Below, in pieces: positions 1-6,533 of a stretch of 64,000 bases of DNA. A program made the translations under genes and the position numbers. Under the pieces are notes generated by a model that was not told the DNA's origin, made no database searches, and saw only the letters and a list, made by a program, of their open reading frames with translations. The DNA is from JAGVSZ01 sp035456405 (GTDB taxonomy: Bacteria > Pseudomonadota > Gammaproteobacteria > Burkholderiales > SG8-39): the NCBI GenBank assembly GCA_035456405.1, contig DATIDG010000015.1:1-64000 (forward strand), written 5' to 3'. How positions within the stretch are numbered: the first letter of the stretch is position 1; every line of letters begins with the position of its first letter.

Positions 1-394
1 CGATCGGCTCGACGTTGGTTGCACCCATCGCCGCGATGTTCCGGCGCAGCTTGTCGAGCATCGCGCGCGTCATGTCGAGGCCGTAGACCTTGCCGCGCGA
101 GCCCGTCAGGGCGCTCGCGATCAGGGTGTCGGTTCCGGAGCCCGAGCCGATGTCGAGGATCCGGTCGCCCTCCCGAATGACACCCGCGGCGAACGGGTAC
201 CCGACGCCCGCAAACGATTCGGGAGCGGTGGCGGGAAGAAGGTCGAGTTGCTCACCCGGGTAGCCTACGAAGAAGCAAGCGAGCCGTCCGGTGGGAAAAT
301 GGAACGTCTTGCCGGGATGCGTAGCCACATCGGTGTACATGTCGGCCACGGCCTTGAAGATGAACTCCTTCTTGTCGCTGTAGACGGCGACCAC
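1..394 (-). CDS. SAM-dependent methyltransferase, ArsM-like (3' end beyond window)
   Basis: The N-terminal 131 codons of a class I SAM methyltransferase run off the left edge. A GTG start at 392-394 is preceded by AGGAGG at 402-407 (complement), which fixes the start. The glycine-rich SAM motif ILDIGSGSGTD follows a segment SFAGVGYPF, which is nearly the same as SFAGVGYYF in the methyltransferase at 1849-2637; an FHF..GR motif further upstream is also shared, so the two are paralogues. It lies 119 nt downstream of the anti-sigma gene on the same strand, so it is probably the third gene of that operon. The substrate is unknown; the arsenite-methyltransferase resemblance is at family level only. 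Confidence 0.8.
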   Translation of the reverse strand, partial: MVAVYSDKKEFIFKAVADMYTDVATHPGKTFHFPTGRLACFFVGYPGEQLDLLPATAPESFAGVGYPFAAGVIREGDRILDIGSGSGTDTLIASALTGSRGKVYGLDMTRAMLDKLRRNIAAMGATNVEPI

Positions 395-513
395 GGCGTA
401 TCCTCCTGGTCATTTGCATCCGCGCGCCTGGGGCTCTCGAACGGGCCCTTCATCCGGCGCTACGGCTCAACTTACCTCCGCAATTCGACCTCCCTCCATC
501 TTGGTTGGCGGGC

Positions 514-750
514 CTAGAAGCTCTCGAGCATCCTCTTGATGCGCTCGCGCACCGTCGGGTCCACGTCGTCCTTCTTCAGCTCGCCCAGCTTCACCTTCAG
601 CCGCCGCTCGAACTCCACGCGCGAATAGCAGCTGTGGCACGTGTGCAAGTGGTGTTCCATCGCCGTGCGCTCGGTGTCGTCGAGCTCATGGTCGATGTAC
701 TCGAAGATCTGCCTGAGCGCCTGTTCGCACTCGATCTCGTGCTTTGTCAT
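514..750 (-). CDS. zinc-finger anti-sigma factor (zf-HC2 type)
   Basis: A 78-aa soluble protein. It has the H-x3-C-x2-C zinc signature of ZAS-type anti-sigma factors (His34, Cys38, Cys41), with another Cys at position 8. Its ATG overlaps the stop of the ECF sigma gene by 4 nt (ATGA), the usual coupling for a sigma/anti-sigma pair. There is no membrane segment, so it should act in the cytoplasm, where redox or metal-responsive release of the sigma factor is the common mode for this family. The C-terminal half is charged and helical. Confidence 0.85.
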   Translation of the reverse strand: MTKHEIECEQALRQIFEYIDHELDDTERTAMEHHLHTCHSCYSRVEFERRLKVKLGELKKDDVDPTVRERIKRMLESF

Positions 751-1412
751 CGGATGGAACCTTTCTCTTCCCGCACTCTCGCGTCGGCCGTTGCTTGTCG
801 CGGCGTATCCTTGCTGCCCTCTCTCCCTTGGCGCGACGCGGGCAGCCCGTACTCGCGCGCTTGCTGCCAGAGGATCTTCTGGAGCGCCCCGCGGGCGCGC
901 GCCAGTCGCGAGCGCACCGTTCCTACCGGAATGCCGAGCGTCTCGGCGATCTCCCCGTAACTCATCCCTTCGAGGTCGGAGAGGATCACCACCACGCGGT
1001 GACAATCCGGGAGGCTGGCGAGCGCCCGGTCGAGATCCTGGCGCAGCAGCTTGTCGACGAACGCCTGCTCCGGATTGCTGAACCAGAGCAGGAAGGGCTG
1101 ATGCATCTGCTCGAAGATCGAGAACGGCACTTCCTCTTCATCGGCCTCGTCGCACTCGAGGGACTCGAGCCGCGGCCGCGCGCCGGCGCGGCGAAGCTCG
1201 CTCACGAAGGTGTTGTGGAGGATGCGGAAGATCCACGCTCGAAACGCGGCCTCGCTCTCGAGGCTATCGAGCGCGCGCCACGCCCGCGCTACCGTTTCCG
1301 CAACCAGATCCTCCGCGTCGGTGGGATTGGCTGTGAGCCGCCGGGCAACACCGTTCAGGCTCCCCAGCAGGGCAAGGACCTGCTCTTCGAAAGCCTTCCG
1401 CGAGATGCCCAT
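747..1412 (-). CDS. ECF RNA polymerase sigma factor
   Basis: A 221-aa sigma-70 family protein of the extracytoplasmic function type. Region 2 covers about residues 20-75 (NPTDAEDLVAETVARAW). Region 4 covers about 135-190 (SYGEIAETLGIPVGTVRSRL), a typical helix-turn-helix. The ATG at 1410-1412 has a strong GAGGAGG site; the frame stays open upstream to 1520, but no good ribosome site is there. It forms an operon with the anti-sigma gene. A GGAACC-N16-CGTC element lies 21 nt upstream of its start, which suggests autoregulation. Confidence 0.92.
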   Translation of the reverse strand: MGISRKAFEEQVLALLGSLNGVARRLTANPTDAEDLVAETVARAWRALDSLESEAAFRAWIFRILHNTFVSELRRAGARPRLESLECDEADEEEVPFSIFEQMHQPFLLWFSNPEQAFVDKLLRQDLDRALASLPDCHRVVVILSDLEGMSYGEIAETLGIPVGTVRSRLARARGALQKILWQQAREYGLPASRQGREGSKDTPRQATADARVREEKGSIR

Positions 1413-1432
1413 CCGGCCTCCTCGAATGCAAG

Positions 1433-1458
1433 GACGCGCCGGCCGGCAAATCGGTTCC
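1433..1458 (-). promoter_or_regulatory. candidate ECF promoter upstream of the sigma gene
   Basis: On the complement, GGAACC is followed after exactly 16 nt by CGTC. GGAAC-type -35 elements with a CGT-containing -10 are characteristic of ECF sigma factors. The element ends 21 nt before the sigma-factor ATG. The same two boxes with identical spacing occur twice more in this intergenic region. Confidence 0.6.
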
Positions 1459-1661
1459 ATCCACCGCCCGGTGCCGCCCCGGTTCCTGGGGGCGCCGAGA
1501 TTGTAAGGTTTTGTCCACAAGGGACATTCCGTCGGGCCTTAAGCAGATTGACACCGTTTCCCGTCGGCGCCACGCCGAAGGGTGAGGCCAACCGCTTCGA
1601 CACCGCTCGAGCTTCCTGCGGCGTTGCACCGGCGCGTCGCGCCGTCGCGCATCGAACAAGT

Positions 1662-1687
1662 GACGCGTGGTAACGGAGATCGGTTCC
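1662..1687 (-). promoter_or_regulatory. second leftward ECF-type promoter motif
   Basis: On the complement, GGAACC-N16-CGTC appears again, here about 250 nt upstream of the sigma gene start. If active it would give a long leader, or be a distal second promoter for the sigma operon. I see no convincing gene between it and 1412. Confidence 0.45.
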
Positions 1688-1767
1688 AGGGTGCGCATCG
1701 CACGCGGGAGCCGGACCGCACGGCGCGTTTGCCGACCGTGGTTCAGTGCGCGACGCGGTGACCGGCT

Positions 1768-1793
1768 GGAACCGAATTCGCGACGACCGCGTC
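1768..1793 (+). promoter_or_regulatory. candidate ECF promoter for the rightward operon
   Basis: GGAACC (1768-1773), 16 nt, then CGTC (1790-1793), the same architecture as the two leftward copies. It lies 55 nt before the ATG of the methyltransferase gene at 1849, a good distance for a promoter of the methyltransferase-dsrE-cupin group. Confidence 0.6.
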
Positions 1794-1848
1794 TTTGCCG
1801 ATGAAGGGCGCACCGTCCTTCGCACCAACCACCAGGGAGATGCCGACG

Positions 1849-2637
1849 ATGACTACGGCAACAGGGGTGACGCGGCGCGTCGACACCGTTTCGCTCGAGC
1901 AGAAAGTCAAGGCGATGTACCGCGACGTAGCCCTCGATCCTCACGGCGAGTTCCACTTCGAGATGGGTCGCGCGCTCGCGGAGCGGCTCGGCTATGCAGC
2001 CGCCGACCTCGACGCGATCCCGAGTGAAGCCATCGATTCGTTCGCGGGCGTGGGCTACTACTTCGACCTCGCCGCCCTGAAGGCAGGTGAGACCGTAGTC
2101 GATCTCGGCAGCGGGTCGGGGATGGACAGCTTCATCGCCGCGCGCAAGGTCGGAAAGACCGGCACGGTCATCGGCATCGACATGACCGACGAGCAGCTCG
2201 CCAAGGCCGAGCGCCTGCGCGCCGCGCTGTGGTGGGGCAACGTCACCTACCGCAAGGGCTACATCCAGGCCACCGGCCTTGCCGATGCGTGGTGCGATGC
2301 GATCATCAGCAACGGCGTGATCAACCTCGCGCCGGACAAAGGCGAGGTCTTCCGCGAGGCCGCGCGCCTACTGAAAGCCGGCGGTCGGCTGGCGCTCGCC
2401 GACATCGTCACCGAAGCGCAGCTTCCCGAAGGCATCACCTGCGACGCGACACTGTGGGCCGCCTGCATCGGCGGTGCGATGCAGGTCGGCGACTACCGCT
2501 CGGCAATCGAGGCCGCGGGGCTCCGGGTGACGAGGCTGAAGGAGAACCCGCAGTACCAGTTCGTCTCTACGAACGCGCAGGGCGCAACGCGGAAGTACGG
2601 CGTCAAGAGCGTCTCGCTCGTGGCAATCAAAGGATGA
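1849..2637 (+). CDS. SAM-dependent methyltransferase, ArsM-like
   Basis: A 262-aa class I methyltransferase. Motif I (VVDLGSGSGMD) is at about 84-93, the acidic motif II region (GIDM) near 109-112, and a CIGGAM motif near 206-211 resembles the Cys-containing segment of arsenite methyltransferases. The N-terminal Cys motif typical of ArsM is missing: SFAGVGYYF stands where ArsM has a Cys-Gly-Cys-Gly stretch. True arsenite methylation is therefore doubtful. The chosen ATG has AGGGAG about 9 nt upstream; an in-frame ATG at 1840 lies too close to that site. It is paralogous to the truncated gene at the left edge and heads a rightward group with DsrE and cupin genes. Confidence 0.85.
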   Translation: MTTATGVTRRVDTVSLEQKVKAMYRDVALDPHGEFHFEMGRALAERLGYAAADLDAIPSEAIDSFAGVGYYFDLAALKAGETVVDLGSGSGMDSFIAARKVGKTGTVIGIDMTDEQLAKAERLRAALWWGNVTYRKGYIQATGLADAWCDAIISNGVINLAPDKGEVFREAARLLKAGGRLALADIVTEAQLPEGITCDATLWAACIGGAMQVGDYRSAIEAAGLRVTRLKENPQYQFVSTNAQGATRKYGVKSVSLVAIKG

Positions 2638-2711
2638 GTCTCGGCCGTCGGCGGCGCGGTACCACCCCGGGCCGCCGGCGATGTTCAACCCAACCCAGGA
2701 GGATCCAGACC

Positions 2712-3077
2712 ATGACGCAGAAGACCAAGTACCTGTTCACCGTCACCAACTACGATGGCGACCCCGATCGCGTGGCGACGCCGTTCGTGCTCGCCAACAA
2801 TGCTCTCGCGGCCGGCGGCGATGTGCTGCTGTGGCTCAGCGTCGACGGCGCGGAGCTCGGAAAGCGCGGCGCCGCCAACCGGGTCATCGCGAAGAGCTTC
2901 CCGCCGGTCGCAGAGCTCCTGAATACCTTCACCGAGAACGGCGGGCGCATCGGCGTGTGCCCGCCTTGCGGCAAGACCCACGGCGTGACCGACGAGAACA
3001 TGGTCAAGAACGGCGAGTGGATGGGCGCCGCAGCGGTGCTCGCCGCTGCCCAGGAGCGCCAGACGTTTTCGTTCTGA
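2712..3077 (+). CDS. DsrE/DsrF-family sulfur-relay-like protein
   Basis: A 121-aa single-domain protein with the DsrE-like alpha/beta fold pattern (KYLFTVTNYDGDPDRVATPF at the N-terminus). It has a conserved Cys pair in GVCPPCGK (Cys83, Cys86), which in relatives can carry persulfide or act as a redox switch. AGGAGG stands 8 nt before the ATG. It lies 74 nt after the methyltransferase gene. A soluble cytoplasmic partner in sulfur transfer or thiol sensing is an inference; the substrate is not known. Confidence 0.8.
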   Translation: MTQKTKYLFTVTNYDGDPDRVATPFVLANNALAAGGDVLLWLSVDGAELGKRGAANRVIAKSFPPVAELLNTFTENGGRIGVCPPCGKTHGVTDENMVKNGEWMGAAAVLAAAQERQTFSF

Positions 3078-3195
3078 GCCCCCATGGTGTCGCTGGGGGG
3101 TTCTCGCACTTCCTGCGGCGCTGGTGGTCCGCGTCCCTGCGTCAGTCCGAGCGCGCTGACCAGGGAGACATCAACCGACTTCAAAGGAGAACGCC

Positions 3196-3678
3196 ATGAA
3201 GGCATCAATCGTTGCGACATTGGCCACGGTCACGGTTGCGCTCGGCGCACTTGGTCCGGCGGCCTTGCGCGCCCAAGCCGATACCGACCACCTCATGGTG
3301 GCACCGGGCGAGCTCACATGGGCGGACGCCCCGGCCATCGCGCCGGGCGCCAAGATCGCGGTCATCGAGGGCCCGCTCACCAAGGCGGTCCCATTCACCT
3401 TCCGCCTCAGGCTGCCGCAGAACGCCAAGATCGCGCCCCATACGCATCCGGCGTACGAGCGGGTAACTGTGCTCTCGGGCACCTTCTACTTCGCTGCCGG
3501 GGACACCTACGAGCCAGCGAAGGCCCGGGCGCTTCAACCGGGCAGCGTCGCGATCATGCCGCCCGGCACGCCGATGTTCGGCTATACGAAGGAGGAGACC
3601 GTCATCCAGTTGCACGGTGTCGGCCCGTGGGGCCTGACCTACCTGAACCCGGCGGACGATCCGAGGAAGAAACAATGA
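3196..3678 (+). CDS. exported cupin-domain protein
   Basis: A 160-aa protein with a Sec signal peptide (about residues 1-26, cleavage near LRAQA) and one cupin barrel. Motif 1, HTHPAYERV, supplies His82, His84 and Glu88. In motif 2 (PPGTPMFGY) the usual His is a Met at 127; His140 in QLHGV may replace it. It is probably a periplasmic metal-binding protein. Start has AAAGGAG 7-8 nt upstream. It closes the ECF-linked group after methyltransferase and DsrE genes. Catalytic activity cannot be assigned. Confidence 0.8.
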   Translation: MKASIVATLATVTVALGALGPAALRAQADTDHLMVAPGELTWADAPAIAPGAKIAVIEGPLTKAVPFTFRLRLPQNAKIAPHTHPAYERVTVLSGTFYFAAGDTYEPAKARALQPGSVAIMPPGTPMFGYTKEETVIQLHGVGPWGLTYLNPADDPRKKQ

Positions 3679-3835
3679 CCGTCGATCCGCGCGAGCTTTG
3701 GCGCGCGATTGGGCGCCGCAGGCTCGGGGTACTGTGCCGCTCGTCCTGTCGGTCGTCGCGTGCTACGGCACCCTTGCGGCGGTCGCAGCGCTCTCGGCGC
3801 TCGGGGTGACGCTTGCGGTTGATGTAAGCCCTTGA
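3675..3835 (+). pseudogene. possible frameshifted small membrane-protein gene
   Basis: An ATG at 3675 overlaps the cupin stop (ATGA) and begins MTVDPRELWRAIG. Good coding character then moves to another frame from about 3734, where a hydrophobic segment (VPLVLSVVACYGTLAAVAAL) runs to a stop at 3833-3835. Joined, these would make a roughly 50-aa one- or two-helix membrane protein, distantly like MerF in layout. It may be decayed, mis-sequenced or not a gene. Confidence 0.25.
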
Positions 3836-3841
3836 TGGGCT

Positions 3842-3917
3842 TGGTAGGGCGTGCAGGGGTCGAACCTGCGACCAACGGATTAAAAGTCCGCTGCTCTACC
3901 AACTGAGCTAACGCCCC
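3842..3917 (-). tRNA. tRNA-Lys (anticodon TTT)
   Basis: A full cloverleaf reads on the complement. The acceptor is GGGGCGT paired with ACGCCCT (the first pair is G-U). The D arm is GCTCAGTTGGTAGAGC. The anticodon stem-loop is CGGACTTTTAATCCG with anticodon TTT. The T arm is GCAGG-TTCGACC-CCTGC. The 3' CCA is encoded. Length is 76 nt. Confidence 0.96.
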
Positions 3918-3984
3918 CGGGGAAGAGGCGGAATTTTACCGGCCCGGCCGGAGAGGCGTCAACGCGGCGCAGCAATTCGCCGCA

Positions 3985-5100
3985 TCACGCCTCGCGCATC
4001 ATCTTCCAGTACTCGTACTTCATCGTCGCCGCCGCGCCCGCGACGATCGCGAAGAACGTGATGATCGAACCGAGGGCAAGGGTCGAGAAGCCGGTGATGC
4101 CCTGCCCGATCGTGCAACCGAGCGACACCACGCCGCCAAAGCCCATCAGGATGCCGCCGACGATGTGGCGGAGCATGTCGCCCGAGTCGCGGAACGCCTC
4201 GAGCCGAAAGCTCTTCGCGGCGAGCGCGTAGGCGGCCGACCCGACGATGACGCCGAGCGCCGAAGCGATGCCGAACGTCACGATCTTGGACTTGTCGGTC
4301 CAGAACATCAGCAGCTCGAGCCCGAACGCCTGCGGCGCGACGAACGAGAGCGACTCCATCCGGCCAGTGTTGGTCGCGACCCACGCCTCCTGCAGCGTGT
4401 CGGGGTGCTCCTGCACGTAGCCGAGCTTGCCGCTCACGTACCAGCCGCCGACGATCACCAGGCCGACGACGATCCCGCCGAGCAGGTAGTCGAACTGCCG
4501 GAACTCGCGTTTCGCGAGCGTAAACACGAGGAGCGCGCCGCCGACTATCACGGTCGCGGCGATCGTCATCGTGCGCCGCTCGCCGCCGAACCACTTCGCG
4601 AACAGCGACGGCAGGTCCTGCCCGCCCGCGAACTGCGCGCTCACCGGCTCGAGCACGCCGACGCGGAATGAGCCGAACAGACCGCGCAGCGTCATGTAGG
4701 CCGCGATGGCCATGAATACCAGAACCACGAGCGACTTGAGATTGCCGCCGCCCACGCGGATCAGAGTCTTCGATCCGCAGCCGGAGCCGAGCGTCATGCC
4801 GATGCCGAAGAGCAGGCCGCCGACGACGTACGAGAGCCAGGTGAAGTTTGGCGTCGGATAGATCGAGTTGGAGAGCTTGATGACGCCGGAGAGCTCGAGC
4901 GCGTTCGCCCCGATGATGGCGACGGCGATCGCGAGCAGCCACATGCGCATGCGGTTCCAGTCGCCCATGTTGACGACGTCGGAGACCGCACCCATCGTGC
5001 AGAAGTTCGTCCTGTTGCCGACGAAGCCGAAGACGAAAGCGAGGATGAAGCCGCCCCAGGCCACCGCCGGCACGAGGCTCGCAGGATTGACGTCGCTCAT
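3985..5100 (-). CDS. YeeE/YedE-family sulfur-compound transporter
   Basis: A 371-aa integral membrane protein with about nine to ten hydrophobic helices. The family takes up thiosulfate or handles selenium/sulfur compounds (TsuA/YeeE type). Its signature cysteines are present: TNFCTMG (Cys34), GSGCGSKTL (Cys108) and SLGCTIGQG near residue 330. The two halves are an internal repeat, as in the family. It stands alone on its strand beyond the tRNA. Its nearness to a DsrE-family gene hints at sulfur metabolism but is not proof of a link. Confidence 0.88.
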   Translation of the reverse strand: MSDVNPASLVPAVAWGGFILAFVFGFVGNRTNFCTMGAVSDVVNMGDWNRMRMWLLAIAVAIIGANALELSGVIKLSNSIYPTPNFTWLSYVVGGLLFGIGMTLGSGCGSKTLIRVGGGNLKSLVVLVFMAIAAYMTLRGLFGSFRVGVLEPVSAQFAGGQDLPSLFAKWFGGERRTMTIAATVIVGGALLVFTLAKREFRQFDYLLGGIVVGLVIVGGWYVSGKLGYVQEHPDTLQEAWVATNTGRMESLSFVAPQAFGLELLMFWTDKSKIVTFGIASALGVIVGSAAYALAAKSFRLEAFRDSGDMLRHIVGGILMGFGGVVSLGCTIGQGITGFSTLALGSIITFFAIVAGAAATMKYEYWKMMREA

Positions 5101-5197
5101 TCACCCTCCGCACGCCGTGGAGGGGCATTCTCACCGACCCCGCCTGCCCCGCCAAGCGAATCTGCTTAGCACGGGATAGCGGGCGTCTATCGCACGG

Positions 5198-5929
5198 CTA
5201 CTTCTTCGCCAGCCGCTGCTTTGCCTGCTCGGCCGCCGGGGTGTTGGGGTACTTGGAGACGAGCGTGCGCAGCGTGTTCCGCGAGCCGTTTGCATCGCCC
5301 GCCTCCGCCTGGCTGGACGCGATGTTGAGCAGCGCGTCGGAGGCCTTGGCGCTGTCGGGCCAGGTCGCGATCACCTTCTGCTGCGCGGCGATCGCGTTCT
5401 TGTAGTCGCGCAGCGCGTAGTAGGCGTTGCCGATCCAGTACTGCGCCGAGGGCGCGAGCGGGCTCTGCGGATAGCTCGCCATGAACGACTGCAGGCTCTG
5501 GATCGCGGCACCGTAGTTGTTCGCCTTGAACTGCGCGAGGCCGGCCTCGTAGGCCTGCTGCTCGGCCGCTGCGGCCTGCGCGGCCTTCTCCTTTTCCGCC
5601 TGCCCCTGCTCGAACTTGCGCACCCGCGTGTCGAGGTCGACGTACAGGTCCTTCTGGCGCTTGTCGAGGCCGTCGATCCGGTTGGCGAGCACCTCGATCT
5701 GCCCCCGGAGGTTGGCCATGTCCTGGCGCAGGCCGTCGATCAGGTTTGACAGCTCGATGATCGGCCGCTTGTCGGTGGCGTCGCGCTCGATGCGCTGGAG
5801 CACCTGCTGCTGGGAATCGAGCTGCTTGCGCAGCTCGGCGACACCCTTGCGGGCCTCGTCGTCGTTGAAGAGCGCGAACGCCGGCAGCGGCGCGAGTGCC
5901 GCGACGAGCAGAATGAGACGAGCCTTCAT
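5198..5929 (-). CDS. cpoB: Tol-Pal system periplasmic coordinator CpoB (YbgF)
   Basis: A 243-aa exported protein with a signal peptide to about residue 19 (AFA). A coiled-coil trimerisation region follows (about 25-115, heptads around LDKRQKDLYVDLDTRVRKF), then a TPR domain (about 125-240, motifs YEAGLAQFKANNYGAAI and AQYWIGNAYYALRDYKNAI). It links Tol-Pal outer-membrane constriction with peptidoglycan synthesis at division. It is the last gene of the tol-pal cluster, 38 nt after pal. Confidence 0.93.
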   Translation of the reverse strand: MKARLILLVAALAPLPAFALFNDDEARKGVAELRKQLDSQQQVLQRIERDATDKRPIIELSNLIDGLRQDMANLRGQIEVLANRIDGLDKRQKDLYVDLDTRVRKFEQGQAEKEKAAQAAAAEQQAYEAGLAQFKANNYGAAIQSLQSFMASYPQSPLAPSAQYWIGNAYYALRDYKNAIAAQQKVIATWPDSAKASDALLNIASSQAEAGDANGSRNTLRTLVSKYPNTPAAEQAKQRLAKK

Positions 5930-5967
5930 GGTGATTCCTCCCGGGCGCCACCCCGGGCGGCGCCTGC

Positions 5968-6519
5968 TCAGAACTCGTGACCGTACAGCATATCGTCCCG
6001 GCGGTTCTTCGCGTAGCAGTCTTCCGCATGGTCGGTGCAGACCGGCTTCTCCTCGCCCAGGCTGACCGACTCCACCTGGGACTCCTGCGCGCCGAGCAGC
6101 ACCAGCCGCTTCTTGAGCGCATCCGCGCGCCGCTGGCCGAGGCCGAGGTTGTACTCGCGGCTGCCGCGCTCGTCGGCGTTGCCCTGGATCAGCATCTTGG
6201 CGTTCTTGTACTGGCGCAGGAACGCCGCGTGCGCCTCGACGACGGGGACGTACTCCGGCTTAATCGCGTCGGAGTCGAAGTCGAAGTACACGCTGCGCTT
6301 CGACAGCACGTTGTTCGGGTCCTTCAGGCGCGGATCCCTGGCCGGGTCGCTGAACTGCGTGCCCGGGATCACGGTGGGCGTGATCGGCTTGACGTCGGTC
6401 GTGGACGGCTTGCCGCCGGTGCGGTCCTCGACTGATGCCGGCGCCTGTTCGGAGTCCGGCGTGCTGGAGCACGCCGCGACGAGGGCGGCGAGCGCCATGA
6501 CTGCGACGATTCGTTTCAT
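5968..6519 (-). CDS. pal: peptidoglycan-associated lipoprotein Pal
   Basis: A 183-aa lipoprotein with lipobox VAAC (Cys at about 16). A disordered linker leads to a C-terminal OmpA-like domain with YFDFDSDAIKPEY and GNADERGSREYNLGLGQRRA, the peptidoglycan-binding core. The extreme C-terminus (RRDDMLYGHEF) is unusual beside the common RR...VY ending but keeps the NRR motif. The ATG at 6517 has GAAGGAGG upstream. It anchors the outer membrane to the wall and binds TolB. Confidence 0.95.
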   Translation of the reverse strand: MKRIVAVMALAALVAACSSTPDSEQAPASVEDRTGGKPSTTDVKPITPTVIPGTQFSDPARDPRLKDPNNVLSKRSVYFDFDSDAIKPEYVPVVEAHAAFLRQYKNAKMLIQGNADERGSREYNLGLGQRRADALKKRLVLLGAQESQVESVSLGEEKPVCTDHAEDCYAKNRRDDMLYGHEF

Positions 6520-6533
6520 ATTCGACCTCCTTC

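Noticed and set aside
265..453. 62-codon leftward frame at the left edge
   Set aside because: The methyltransferase reading in another frame has a ribosome site, the SAM motif and a paralogue in the window, so this is a shadow.
1480..1490. Fourth GGAACC (complement 1481-1486) as an ECF promoter
   Set aside because: At 16 nt spacing it is followed by GTGG rather than CGTC, so it lacks the second box.
1547..1580. TTGACA-like sequence in the sigma/methyltransferase spacer as a housekeeping promoter
   Set aside because: No acceptable -10 hexamer 16-18 nt downstream in GC-rich DNA.
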